Assembly (NCBI GenBank): GCA_963803295.1
Contig: CAWDMC010000012.1
Location: forward strand, 186,001-250,000
DNA length: 64,000 nucleotides
From: CAWDMC01 sp963803295
GTDB taxonomy: Bacteria; Acidobacteriota; Terriglobia; UBA7540
Direction of reading: 5' to 3'
Part shown: positions 1-8,622 of the stretch, one piece after another
How positions within the stretch are numbered: the first letter of the stretch is position 1
How the letters are laid out: each line of letters opens with the position of its first letter
Made by a program: the position numbers and the translations under genes
The notes under the pieces: generated by a model
Database searches by the model: none
Seen by the model: only the letters and a program-made list of their open reading frames with translations
What the model was told of the DNA's origin: nothing

Positions 1-1006
1 CGCCACAAAGGGCTTTCATGGCCTCCATTCCGGCAAGCTGCCCGGCAAGCGCGGTCCCGAAGACGACATTTGCTCTGTGGGTGCTGTCATCTCGTTTGCG
101 CCGGTCAAGGAAAGTCTCGAAGTCGAAGCTCGCCTCAGGATTGTCGGCACAGGCGACGAAGCGCATCCGGTAACAGAGGTAGCAAGGGGTCTCGCCTGGG
201 TAAACGGTCGGCCCCAGGACCACTTCAAAACTCGAAGCCGCAGCGCTGATCCAGGGAGTCCTGGTACGTAGGCAGGCACGATTCAGTTTGTAGATGAGCG
301 AGACGTTTCCTTCATCGATGCAGTTGACGACGAAGTTGGACCCGGCGACCGCGTCCTCCACCGCCTGGTCGTCAGGCAAGCACCTAGAGACGGATTGAAA
401 GCCGGCGGAAACGGCCCGGGCATCGAAATGGCGCCTCAAAGCCTCGCAACGCAGGGAGCCGCAGTCCTCGGGACGAAACTCCGGTGAGAAGTAAAGATCC
501 GATGGTTCGACGACGCCATCGTCGACGCATCGCAAGGCGCCGAGTCCTGTCGCGACCAGCGACCGGGCCGCCGCCACGCCCGCGCCGGTCAAGCCGAAGA
601 TGGTGACTCGCGCCCGTTCGAGCTTCTCCTGAATTTCCCACGGCTGGGACGAGAGATCGTGGAAGAGGTTGAGCTGCGGCCGCAGACGGTGCTGTGTTGC
701 TTCGTCCATCTTCCAGACGGATACGTCTTCGAGCAGGGAGTTTTCCCAGAGAAGATCCAGGCAAGTGGAGAGATCCTCTTGCTGGAACAGATCACTAACC
801 TCCGCATGGATCTCCTCAAAAGAGTGGCAGCCATCGAGCAGGGGCACGACGTGCTGGACGAACTCGCGAAAAGAATGACCTTTTAGCTTGACCCGGCGTT
901 GCGAAGAAATGAAGTGAAGAACCTCGTCCCCCGCCTTGTCCGGCGGGTCACAGTACACGTAATAGTGGCTCGGGATTCGCAGTCGTTGGGATAGGGCGAT
1001 AGGCAT
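1..1006 (-). CDS. TOMM leader-binding, ThiF/E1-like cyclodehydratase partner (partial, runs off left edge)
   Basis: Reading leftward from ATG at 1006, an open frame runs to the window edge (about 335 codons, no stop seen). The first ~100 residues resemble the PqqD-like recognition fold that captures RiPP leader peptides. From about residue 131 a nucleotide-binding motif VTIFGLTGAG opens an E1/ThiF-like domain, and a CYLC pair near residue 272 looks like part of a zinc site. Proteins of this family partner a YcaO enzyme that converts Cys/Ser/Thr to azolines. The start lies inside the end of the radical SAM gene (59-bp overlap), which implies translational coupling. The YcaO gene is not in the window and would be expected to the left. 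Family call is firm; substrate is inferred from the neighbours. Confidence 0.8.
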   Translation of the reverse strand, partial: MPIALSQRLRIPSHYYVYCDPPDKAGDEVLHFISSQRRVKLKGHSFREFVQHVVPLLDGCHSFEEIHAEVSDLFQQEDLSTCLDLLWENSLLEDVSVWKMDEATQHRLRPQLNLFHDLSSQPWEIQEKLERARVTIFGLTGAGVAAARSLVATGLGALRCVDDGVVEPSDLYFSPEFRPEDCGSLRCEALRRHFDARAVSAGFQSVSRCLPDDQAVEDAVAGSNFVVNCIDEGNVSLIYKLNRACLRTRTPWISAAASSFEVVLGPTVYPGETPCYLCYRMRFVACADNPEASFDFETFLDRRKRDDSTHRANVVFGTALAGQLAGMEAMKALCG

Positions 1007-2852
1007 CGCGTTCGGTCTCCACGTGTTCAGGAGTGCGATTTCGAATGACCGGCAGACTCAAGAAGACATTGTCGATTCGTGCAAACAGCCTGGCCTCGAG
1101 CATTTGGGTCAAAGCGTTAGCGACGGCTTCGCCGTCATACTCGGCAGCAAAGCGTCGATCGAGCGCCGCGCTCGACTGCGCGACATCGCACGCCAGAATC
1201 AATTGAGCCTGCAAACCGGCAAGCCAGTGTTCACCGGCAACAGCGCATTCGCGCGAATCGCTCACGTGTACCGTGCCATCCTTGTGCAAGGTTGCGTCGA
1301 GCCTGGGACGCCGCAAGGCATCAGGCTGAAAACGCGCGTTACGCCACTTCGTAATTTCGTTTTGGACCCGCTGGATATAGGTCTCTGGCTTCCGGGCGTC
1401 CTCGTAATCAAAGTCAAAAAAGTAGGCGAGACGGGTGAGCTCGCGCCGCCCGAGCGGAAAAACGTAGTAGTAGGCGAGCGTGGGCCGCACGCGGCGTATT
1501 CCCGACTCGGCGGCCTTGTTAAACAGCGGACTAAACCGGTCGAGACGGATCTGGGCGCAGCCGGTTGGCGGTTCGAGGTGCGTCAGAAGGGGAATCAGGT
1601 CGGCCATGCGATCATACTCTGCCGGAGACTCACCGGGAAATCCGGCGAGGACATTCCACGCCGGCATAATCCCGATCTCTTCCGACCATTTCAGCAACTG
1701 CACGTTTTGCGCGCCGCTCACGCCTTTCTTCATCAACTGGAGAATTTCCGTGGAGAAGCTCTCGATGCCGGGCTGAATGATGGTGATGCCACCGCGCTTC
1801 ATGGCCGCCAGTTGGGAATATTTCAGGTTGGCCTTGACCTCGTAGAACATCTCAAGTTCGATGCCCTCCGCCACCAGGCGCGGAAATACGGTCGAAAGGT
1901 ATCTATGGTCGAGGATGTTGTCAACGCTGTCGATGCGCTTAAAACCGTAACGTTGGTAGAGATACTTTAGCTCCTGGTAAACGCGATCGGGTGATTTACT
2001 GCGGTACGGCATCGTGTCGCCATTCAAGCCACAAAACGTACAGTGATGCTTTGCGCCCCACCAGCACCCCCGCGCTGCCTCGATTTGCATCTCGCGCTTG
2101 ACCTTGCCATCAAGGCTGGAAGCTTTAAGCCGGTCCACGTAATCGTCGTAGTCCGGAATGGGCAAGCTATCCATGTCTTCGATCATCGGCGGATAAGTAA
2201 GCTGCCTCGATTCACCCCGATGTAGAAATCCGGGTAGCTCGGTGGCTTTTCCCGACCGCAGGAAGTCTTCGACAAACTGAGGGAATACCACGTCGCCTTC
2301 GCGGGTACACACGTAATCAACCCAGGGAAACGAACGTATGATTTCGAATCCCATTTCGCCTTCGCAGTTCGCGCCGCCAAAGCAGATTAGGGGAGGATTT
2401 GGCATCTCCTTCAGCCGCTTGGCGATGGCCAAGCACGCGCACGTCTGATGAAAAGTTGTGGTGAACGCAATAATGGGAGCCTGCGTCGCGGATAGCGTCT
2501 GGACGCAATGTTCTATGAATTCAGACCGCCGGTTGCGGCATTTCAGCATTCGCCGCAACGTCTCCGGCGGCATCACGCTGCCGAGGACGTTGCGGACGTA
2601 CTCGTGCTCCGGGGGAAGCTGGCCCGGAAAGACCAGGTCGGCGAAAAACCATTCGCCGGCCATCGAATCAGAGGGGGTGTGATCGGAAATATGCGTGTAG
2701 AGGTCGTCGCCGATTGTCTCAGCGAAATCGATGTTGAAGTAATGGATTCGGGACGAGAAGCCGCGCCGAGCGAGACCCGCTTTCAGCAGGCTTACCCCGA
2801 TCGCCGGCCGTGCGATATCGGCGAACGGTACTACGGCGAATGCCACATCCAT
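948..2852 (-). CDS. B12-binding radical SAM RiPP maturation enzyme (rSAM protein 1 family)
   Basis: About 634 residues. The N-terminal third looks like a cobalamin-binding domain. The radical SAM cluster motif is CX7CX2C (C263, C271, C274 in CWWGAKHHCTFCG), the signature of the family often called RiPP maturation radical SAM protein 1. Related enzymes C-methylate unactivated carbons of ribosomal peptides. The frame is open up to 2993, but ATG at 2852 is preferred: it begins the conserved VAFAVVPFADIARPAIG segment, has AAGGGAG upstream, and avoids running into the precursor gene ending at 2908. The gene lies 55 bp after the precursor gene and overlaps the ThiF-like gene. C-methylation of the adjacent peptide is inference. 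Confidence 0.85.
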   Translation of the reverse strand: MDVAFAVVPFADIARPAIGVSLLKAGLARRGFSSRIHYFNIDFAETIGDDLYTHISDHTPSDSMAGEWFFADLVFPGQLPPEHEYVRNVLGSVMPPETLRRMLKCRNRRSEFIEHCVQTLSATQAPIIAFTTTFHQTCACLAIAKRLKEMPNPPLICFGGANCEGEMGFEIIRSFPWVDYVCTREGDVVFPQFVEDFLRSGKATELPGFLHRGESRQLTYPPMIEDMDSLPIPDYDDYVDRLKASSLDGKVKREMQIEAARGCWWGAKHHCTFCGLNGDTMPYRSKSPDRVYQELKYLYQRYGFKRIDSVDNILDHRYLSTVFPRLVAEGIELEMFYEVKANLKYSQLAAMKRGGITIIQPGIESFSTEILQLMKKGVSGAQNVQLLKWSEEIGIMPAWNVLAGFPGESPAEYDRMADLIPLLTHLEPPTGCAQIRLDRFSPLFNKAAESGIRRVRPTLAYYYVFPLGRRELTRLAYFFDFDYEDARKPETYIQRVQNEITKWRNARFQPDALRRPRLDATLHKDGTVHVSDSRECAVAGEHWLAGLQAQLILACDVAQSSAALDRRFAAEYDGEAVANALTQMLEARLFARIDNVFLSLPVIRNRTPEHVETERDAYRPIPTTANPEPLLRVL

Positions 2853-2907
2853 GCCGGGTGCACTCCCTTCAAACTGCTCGGCGCCAAAACGAATCTCGGA
2901 CGGCGCC

Positions 2908-3267
2908 TTATGTTCCGAGGCCGCCAAAGCCGCCTCCGAAGCCACCGCCAGACTGAGAGCAGGGCCCGCAGCTGCATTCAAAGCACTCACCAATGCCCCT
3001 GTTAATAGGGGTTATGGAACGGGGACTAATGGACCGGTTGACCGCCCGCGAAACAACGCAAACCTGCGGTGAGAGTTGAGCTGCTGCGGCAGGAACGGCT
3101 GCCGCCGCGGCACTAGCAGCTTCCGGCGCAGCTTGGCCGCCCAGCAAGCTGTTCACTTTGTTAAACGCTTTCATTTCATCTTCAGTGATGTGTATCTTGG
3201 AGAGTTTATCTTCGAGTTCGGCCACTCGCATTTCGAGAGTCTTGGCCGGATCTTTCGCATCTGCCAT
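2908..3267 (-). CDS. Candidate RiPP precursor peptide with Cys-rich, Gly-rich C-terminus
   Basis: 119 residues from ATG at 3267, preceded by AAGGAG at 9-nt spacing; an in-frame TTG at 3288 is less likely. Residues 1-40 form a charged helical leader ending in LLGG (41-44). An Ala-rich linker (about 46-63) follows, then a basic stretch and a core-like tail. The tail carries C95, C98, C100 and C103 in GECFECSCGPCSQS, followed by a GGGFGGGFGG run ending GLGT. Cys/Ser residues in that tail are natural substrates for azole formation by a YcaO/ThiF pair, and the next gene is a RiPP radical SAM enzyme. It matches no precursor family I can name. The cleavage site could be after LLGG or nearer residue 90. 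Confidence 0.72.
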   Translation of the reverse strand: MADAKDPAKTLEMRVAELEDKLSKIHITEDEMKAFNKVNSLLGGQAAPEAASAAAAAVPAAAAQLSPQVCVVSRAVNRSISPRSITPINRGIGECFECSCGPCSQSGGGFGGGFGGLGT

Positions 3268-3322
3268 TAGGGCACACTCCTTGTCCAAAATTTCCGCCTA
3301 TTTGCTTTTGGGCTTCCCAAAG

Positions 3323-3351
3323 AAATTATGCTTCTTCGCCCGGAGTGTCAA
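3323..3351 (-). promoter_or_regulatory. Sigma70-type promoter of the RiPP operon
   Basis: On the minus strand TTGACA (3346-3351) is followed after 17 bp by TAATTT (3323-3328). This predicts a transcript starting near 3316 with an untranslated leader of about 48 nt before the precursor ATG. Match and spacing are near consensus; activity is not shown. Confidence 0.6.
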
Positions 3352-4085
3352 GGACAAATCGATGTGTGTCGCAGCGACTGGAGCAGGTACTGCACGAGTG
3401 AGTAGTTCAAATTTCTCCCACCGTCCGATCCGTACCCTTCACAGGGTCAGGACGTTTACGGGGTATCACCGTGCGCTGGTTGAGCAGGGCTTGACAGCGT
3501 TGCCCGGGTATGTCATCGACGTTCACTACTCCGACTTTTGCATGTGCCTTTGTCGACGATCGACCAGAGCAACTCAGAAGTCGGAGAAACGGCGGCCGAT
3601 ACTGCTCGCGAGATACAAGGAAGCTAAAGTACCCCTACGACCTGCACGCATCCTGATTTCGGGGAGCCTCATGGTGCGCGGGTCGCGCCTGAGAAAGTAA
3701 CGCCGGCCTTCTCATGACACCTACTCAGGCCGTATTACTCGGATGCCCGATCTTGAAGAGCCCAGTACCAGAGTCCGCGATCTAATACCACTCTTACTCT
3801 TGTGACCAAAAGGTAGTTACCTCGACTGACGCCCGAAGCGTCTGTTAGCCGGTCGTATCAAAAAAAGAGCGTCATTGCTGAAAAAAAGCGTCATTACTGC
3901 GAAGAAACGCTAATCACTCTGAGTCGAACGCGGTAGAATTCCGGTGGAGGCGCTATAGTCGCTGTCGAGACGACTTCGGCTATGTGCCACGTCCTATCGC
4001 GAGGGTCCCGCGTATGGCTGCGAAGGTCTTCAGTCCGAACTTATCCTTAGGTAGCTGACATTCCTATTAGAGAGGTTCACCAATT
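3352..4085. other. Non-coding stretch with degenerate ~20-bp tandem repeats
   Basis: About 730 bp without a convincing gene; open frames here lack ribosome-binding sites and recognisable protein features. Between 3859 and 3918 three adjacent units share the pattern A-rich tract, then GCGTCAT or ACGCTAAT, then TGCTG/ACTGC (units near 3860, 3881 and 3901). It may hold a regulatory region for the oxidoreductase gene starting at 4086. No hairpin terminator was seen. Confidence 0.4.
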
Positions 4086-5795
4086 ATGGCCCAAGTGATT
4101 TCCGATAACAAAACTTACGACGTCATCATTGTGGGTTCAGGGGCGGGTGGTGGTATTGCGACCTACGTCCTCACCCACGCAGGCGCGAAGTGCCTACTGC
4201 TCGAAGCCGGCCCATCGTTCGACACGGAGTTGGACTCCAAATGGGGTGAGTGGTTTTACGATGCCCCGCATCGCGGCGCCGCTCCACCCAATACGCTTTT
4301 TAACTCTTTCATGGCTGCTCGAGGGGGCTGGCAGGTTCCCGGCGAGCCCTACACCAGCGCCCCGGGCGCTGACTTCCGCTGGTTCCGCTCACGCATGCTG
4401 GGCGGGCGCACCAATAGCTGGGGCCGCATCTCTCTGCGCTTTGGACCCTATGACTTCAAGCCGTACAGCCGCGACGGCAAGGGATATGACTGGCCCATCA
4501 GCTACGACGATCTCGCCCCCTACTATGACAAGGTGGAAGAATTGATCGGCGTGTTCGGTTCCGAGGAGGGTCTTGAGAATACACCGGACGGCAAGTTCCT
4601 GCCACCGCCCAAGCCGCGCTGCTACGAGTTGGTAGTGCAAAAAGCCTGTCAGAAGCTGGGCATTCCCTGCGTTCCTTCCAGGCTGGCGATCCTCACCCGC
4701 CCGCTCGGGAAACGCCCTGCCTGTCGTTATGTGGCACAGTGCGGACGCGGCTGCCCTAGAGGAGCCAGTTTTGCCACGCCCACCGTCCTGCTGCCTCCCG
4801 CTCTGGCTACGAAACAACTGGAGATCCGGTGCGACGCGATGGTGCGGGAAGTCCTGGTAGCAAAGGATGGTCTGGCAACGGGTGTTTCCTATATCGACAA
4901 GAAGACTCGCAAAGAAGTGCAGGTACGCTCCAAGGTGGTGGTTCTCGCGGGGAGTGCCTGCGAGACCTCGAGGTTGTTGCTGAACTCGAAGAGCCCGCTT
5001 CATCCCGACGGCCTCGGAAATTCCTCGGGAGTCGTGGGCAAGTACCTGACAGACACAGTGGGAACAACGGTCAGCGGCATCCTGCCGGTGCTTGCGGACC
5101 TGCCCTCGCACAATTGCGATGGGGTTTCCGGGATGCACCTATACATGCCGTGGTGGGGCTATCAGAAACAGTTGCGGCATGAACTGCCATTCTCGCGCGG
5201 GTACCACATCGAATTCGGCGGTGGCCGCCGCATGCCCGGCGCTGGCATTCTCAGCGGCTCGGGGAAGCTCCTGGGCAATCGTTACGGTCTCGAGCTAAAG
5301 CGTGGCTGCAGGAAGCTCTACGGCGCTTCCGTGGGCTTCGCCTGCCGCGGCGAGATGATTCCCAACGAGGAGAGCTACTGCGAAATTGACAAGGACGTGG
5401 TGGACGAGTGGGGCATCCCGGTACTCAAGTTCCACTGGAAGTGGAGTGACGAAGAATTGTCAATGGCCAGGCACTCGGTGGAGACCTTCCGCGAGATCAT
5501 CCAAACCGCAGGCGGCGAGGTAACGCAATGGTCCGGGCCCGAGAAGAACTGGGGAATTGCACGCGGTGGCGAAATCATTCACGAAGTTGGCACGGCGCGA
5601 ATGGGCGCCGACCGACGAACCTCCGTTCTGAATCCTCGCTGTCAGGTGTGGGACTGCAAGAATCTGTTCATCGCCGACGGGGCGCCGCTGGTGAGTAACC
5701 CGGACAAGAACGTGACGCTCAGCATTATGGCGCTGGCCTGGCGGACTTCGGAAGGTATCGCCCAACAGGTGAGGCACAAGAATCTTTCAACGTAG
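4086..5795 (+). CDS. GMC family oxidoreductase (FAD-dependent dehydrogenase large subunit)
   Basis: 569 residues. An N-terminal FAD-binding motif GSGAGG follows a YDVIIV strand (about residues 12-23), and LLLEAG binds the adenine ribose. The C-terminal GMC signature includes HEVGTARMG (about residue 498), with the active-site His, and NPDKNVTLSIMA. A Cys cluster near CRYVAQCGRGCPRG (about 213-228) is typical of bacterial membrane-associated GMC dehydrogenases that pass electrons onward rather than to O2. It is followed 161 bp downstream by a gluconate 2-dehydrogenase subunit 3-like gene, so the pair probably forms a periplasmic sugar or polyol dehydrogenase. No signal peptide is visible; co-export with the Tat-bearing small subunit is a reasonable inference. 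Substrate unknown. Confidence 0.88.
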   Translation: MAQVISDNKTYDVIIVGSGAGGGIATYVLTHAGAKCLLLEAGPSFDTELDSKWGEWFYDAPHRGAAPPNTLFNSFMAARGGWQVPGEPYTSAPGADFRWFRSRMLGGRTNSWGRISLRFGPYDFKPYSRDGKGYDWPISYDDLAPYYDKVEELIGVFGSEEGLENTPDGKFLPPPKPRCYELVVQKACQKLGIPCVPSRLAILTRPLGKRPACRYVAQCGRGCPRGASFATPTVLLPPALATKQLEIRCDAMVREVLVAKDGLATGVSYIDKKTRKEVQVRSKVVVLAGSACETSRLLLNSKSPLHPDGLGNSSGVVGKYLTDTVGTTVSGILPVLADLPSHNCDGVSGMHLYMPWWGYQKQLRHELPFSRGYHIEFGGGRRMPGAGILSGSGKLLGNRYGLELKRGCRKLYGASVGFACRGEMIPNEESYCEIDKDVVDEWGIPVLKFHWKWSDEELSMARHSVETFREIIQTAGGEVTQWSGPEKNWGIARGGEIIHEVGTARMGADRRTSVLNPRCQVWDCKNLFIADGAPLVSNPDKNVTLSIMALAWRTSEGIAQQVRHKNLST

Positions 5796-5956
5796 GGCGA
5801 AGAGGTCATCCGCTGTGACGCCGCTCCAGAAGCGGCGAAATACGACAGGCGCACACCGGGCTTCAGAACGGAGCGCCATTCCCTTATGTCGTTATGTATA
5901 AGTTCAGGAGCGCGCTGGGAATATGCCTGGCGCCTGCACATCTGGAGGTCATCATC

Positions 5957-6631
5957 ATGGATTATGAGAACAGCAAGAAACGAGACGGCTCACTGGGGCG
6001 ACGGGATATGCTGAAGATCATCTCGACCTTGCCCGCCGCGGCCTTGGCGCCGATTCCGCCATCGACGGGGCAAGAAACACCCGGCGGGAAGACGCCGGAC
6101 CGATCAAACCCATCCTCCAAGGGGGAGGCGGGAGGTTACCAGCGCAAGGTGCTGAGTGAGCACGAATGGAAAACCATCAGCGTTCTAAGCGACTGGATCA
6201 TTCCTGCCGACGAGCGCTCCGGCAGCGCCACTCAGGCTGGCGTGCCGGCGTTTATTGACGATTGGCTGGACTTCAAGGGGGGCCTGCTTGTGGACGAAAT
6301 GCGCGGAGGACTCACATGGCTCGACCTGGAATGCGGCCGCCTTTACGGGCACCAGTTTGTGGATTGCACGACGCCCCAACAGAAGGAGACTCTTGACCGC
6401 ATTGTTTCGCCCGAGACGAGCGCGGCCGGCTACGCCCACGCCGCAGTTTTCTTCGACCAGTTGCGTGACTTGGTCGTGAGCGGATTCTTCTCAAGCGAGA
6501 TGGGCTTGAACGACCTTCCTTATGAGGGTAACGGCTTCGTCAAGCAGTGGGAGGGCTGCCCCACGCAGGTAATGGCGAAAATCGACGAGAATATCCAAAA
6601 AGGTCATGGACTGAAGCTGACAATGCCTTAG
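5957..6631 (+). CDS. Gluconate 2-dehydrogenase subunit 3-like protein (Tat signal)
   Basis: 224 residues from ATG 5957, chosen over the upstream ATG at 5894 because GGAGGT (5944-5949) sits 7 nt before it. Residues 10-40 form a twin-arginine signal (GRRDMLK followed by an Ala/Leu-rich segment). The mature part contains the W-x-LSDWIIPADERS-type helix seen in the small subunit of membrane-bound gluconate and related GMC dehydrogenases. In that family the small subunit aids export or electron transfer of the flavoprotein subunit. It follows the GMC gene in the same direction. A cytochrome c subunit, common in three-subunit versions, is absent here. Confidence 0.75.
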   Translation: MDYENSKKRDGSLGRRDMLKIISTLPAAALAPIPPSTGQETPGGKTPDRSNPSSKGEAGGYQRKVLSEHEWKTISVLSDWIIPADERSGSATQAGVPAFIDDWLDFKGGLLVDEMRGGLTWLDLECGRLYGHQFVDCTTPQQKETLDRIVSPETSAAGYAHAAVFFDQLRDLVVSGFFSSEMGLNDLPYEGNGFVKQWEGCPTQVMAKIDENIQKGHGLKLTMP

Positions 6632-7118
6632 CTCTCGCGCGGGAATTAGCAGCCGTTCGTGGTAGACCCCGTGGGGAGCGTAGCGGACATTGTGTTGGCA
6701 GGCTGCTGCTTTGCGATGCCGCCAAGGGTACATGACAATTGGGCGCACAGGCATTTGATTCGCAGCTACGACACGCGAAGGGTCCACCGCCCCAAGCGGC
6801 TCCGTTCTAACCGGCTAACCGCGGGAGTGGTCCGGCTCTGTCACCTCTGGGATTGCCCTTGGATGAAATCCAAGAACGCCGACTCGGTCAGATCACCCTC
6901 GAGCACGTCGCTGTTGCGATGAATTCTCTCCCCCAGCAGAGTAAGTACAGCAGGTCGTAAGCATGGATGCGCAGCGTCTTGCCCACCAAACGGCGGACGT
7001 ATTCGCGATCCAGGTAGCTGTTGACCCGGACGACCCCGCGGGCCGGTAGTCTGCTCGACGACACGAACCGGACTTTGGCGGGATTGAAGGCCTGCTGTTC
7101 CGAGAAAGGCGATGGCCT
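6632..7118. other. Intergenic region, no convincing gene
   Basis: About 490 bp between the dehydrogenase small subunit and the GH32 gene. The minus strand around 6890-7080 encodes a short open stretch containing VGKTLRIHAYD that faintly recalls transposase C-termini, but it lacks a start and shifts frame, so at most it is a relic. No hairpin or promoter was recognised with confidence. Confidence 0.35.
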
Positions 7119-8531
7119 ATGGATCGAAGAGAATTTGGCCTACTGACAGTTGCTGGTGTTTCATCCGGATTCTTGCGGGCCGACGACAGCACTCTCTATG
7201 GCGAGAGGTTGCGACCACAGTTTCACTTTACCCCGCTGAAGGGATGGACCAACGATCCGAACGGATTGGTGTTCTACAAAGGGGAGTACCACCTGTTCTT
7301 TCAGCACAATCCTTTCGGTACCCAATGGGGCAACATGACGTGGGGCCACGCCGTCAGCCGTGACCTTATACACTGGAAGCAACTGGCGAACGCGATTGAA
7401 CCTGACATACGCGGTACGATTTTCTCGGGTTCGGCGGTTGTTGACGCCGAGAACACCGCCGGACTCCAAAGCGGCGACGAGAAAACTTTGGTCGCCATTT
7501 ATACCGCGGCGGGCGGCACCTCGCCCGAGTCCAAAGCCCAGCCCTTTACCCAATGCATCGCCTACAGCAACGACGGCGGTCGGACCTGGGTCAAGTATTC
7601 CGGGAATCCTGTAGTGCCCCACATGCTCGCAGAGAATCGTGATCCCAAGGTCGTTTGGCACTCGCCTACAAAACGATGGATCATGGTCCTGTTCCTGGAC
7701 GGCAATACCTTTCGTTTTCTGTCCTCGCCGAATCTCAAGAACTGGACCATTCTGCACGATATTGCGGTTCCCGGCAGCGCTGAATGTCCCGATTTCTTTG
7801 AGATGCCAATCGAGGGCGAACCCGGTCCTACAAAGTGGGTTTGGACGGCGGCGAATGACCATTATGTGATTGGTGGGTTCGATGGAGCCCGATTTATCCC
7901 GGAGGTCATGACGCAACCAGGCCATTACGGTCAAAATTACTACGCCGTGCAAACCTACAGCGGTCTGCAGGGTGCGCGGCGGGTTCAGATGGCCTGGATG
8001 AGTGGTGGGGAGTACCCGGGCATGCCGTTCAACCAGCAGATGAGCTTCCCCTACGAGCTGAAGTTGCGGCGGTTCGGGCTGTCCTTGAAACTATGTGCGC
8101 TGCCGGTGCCTGAGATTGAGTCGCTGTACGAAAGCCAGGGTAGTTGGAATGATGTGGAGTTGAAGCCCGGGGACAACCCCTTAGCCGCTCTGTCCGGCGA
8201 GCTGTGGGACATTGAGGCGGAGATTGCGCCTAGCAGCGCCACCGCCTTCGGTTTCCGGATTCGCGGCCGGTCCGTCACCTACCGGGTGAAGGAGAAACAG
8301 TTGAGCAATGGCGAGGCTATGGCCGACATGTCTCCAAGGGACGGCAACATTAGAATCCGCATCCTAGTGGACCGCACTAGTATCGAGGTTTTTGGAAATA
8401 GCGGGGAGGTAGTAATACCCTGCTGCTTCCTTCCCGGCGATATGGATCGGAGCCTGGAGCTGTTCACCCTTGGCGGCGCGGCGCGAATCGCCTCGATGAA
8501 CATACACAAATTGAAATCGATTTGGCGCTAG
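7119..8531 (+). CDS. Glycoside hydrolase family 32 (levanase/fructan beta-fructosidase-like)
   Basis: 470 residues. The three GH32 catalytic motifs are intact: WTNDPNG with the nucleophile Asp (about 41-47), RDP in ENRDPKV (about 171) stabilising the transition state, and EC in SAECPDFF (about 220) with the acid/base Glu. A C-terminal beta-sandwich with RTSIEVFGNSGE completes the family architecture. The N-terminus MDRREFGLLTVAG looks like a weak Tat-type export signal. The enzyme should release fructose from sucrose, levan or inulin, probably outside the cytoplasm. A PfkB sugar kinase and a sugar porter that could use the product lie at 51382-53852 rather than next to it. Exact polymer preference cannot be read from sequence. 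Confidence 0.92.
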   Translation: MDRREFGLLTVAGVSSGFLRADDSTLYGERLRPQFHFTPLKGWTNDPNGLVFYKGEYHLFFQHNPFGTQWGNMTWGHAVSRDLIHWKQLANAIEPDIRGTIFSGSAVVDAENTAGLQSGDEKTLVAIYTAAGGTSPESKAQPFTQCIAYSNDGGRTWVKYSGNPVVPHMLAENRDPKVVWHSPTKRWIMVLFLDGNTFRFLSSPNLKNWTILHDIAVPGSAECPDFFEMPIEGEPGPTKWVWTAANDHYVIGGFDGARFIPEVMTQPGHYGQNYYAVQTYSGLQGARRVQMAWMSGGEYPGMPFNQQMSFPYELKLRRFGLSLKLCALPVPEIESLYESQGSWNDVELKPGDNPLAALSGELWDIEAEIAPSSATAFGFRIRGRSVTYRVKEKQLSNGEAMADMSPRDGNIRIRILVDRTSIEVFGNSGEVVIPCCFLPGDMDRSLELFTLGGAARIASMNIHKLKSIWR

Positions 8532-8622
8532 CCATTTTCTGTGCCGCAGAAATCTGGCGCCCTGCAGCTTGCGAGGACCCGCTCTCGTTGCCGGCCGGGT
8601 TAACACGGTCGAGCTGAATGCC

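Noticed and set aside
1023..1970. Plus-strand frame of 315 codons
   Set aside because: Shadow of the radical SAM gene, which has the intact CX7CX2C motif.
6893..7080. Minus-strand stretch with VGKTLRIHAYD resembling a transposase C-terminus
   Set aside because: Resemblance is faint, the frame shifts, and no start, partner domain or inverted ends are visible.
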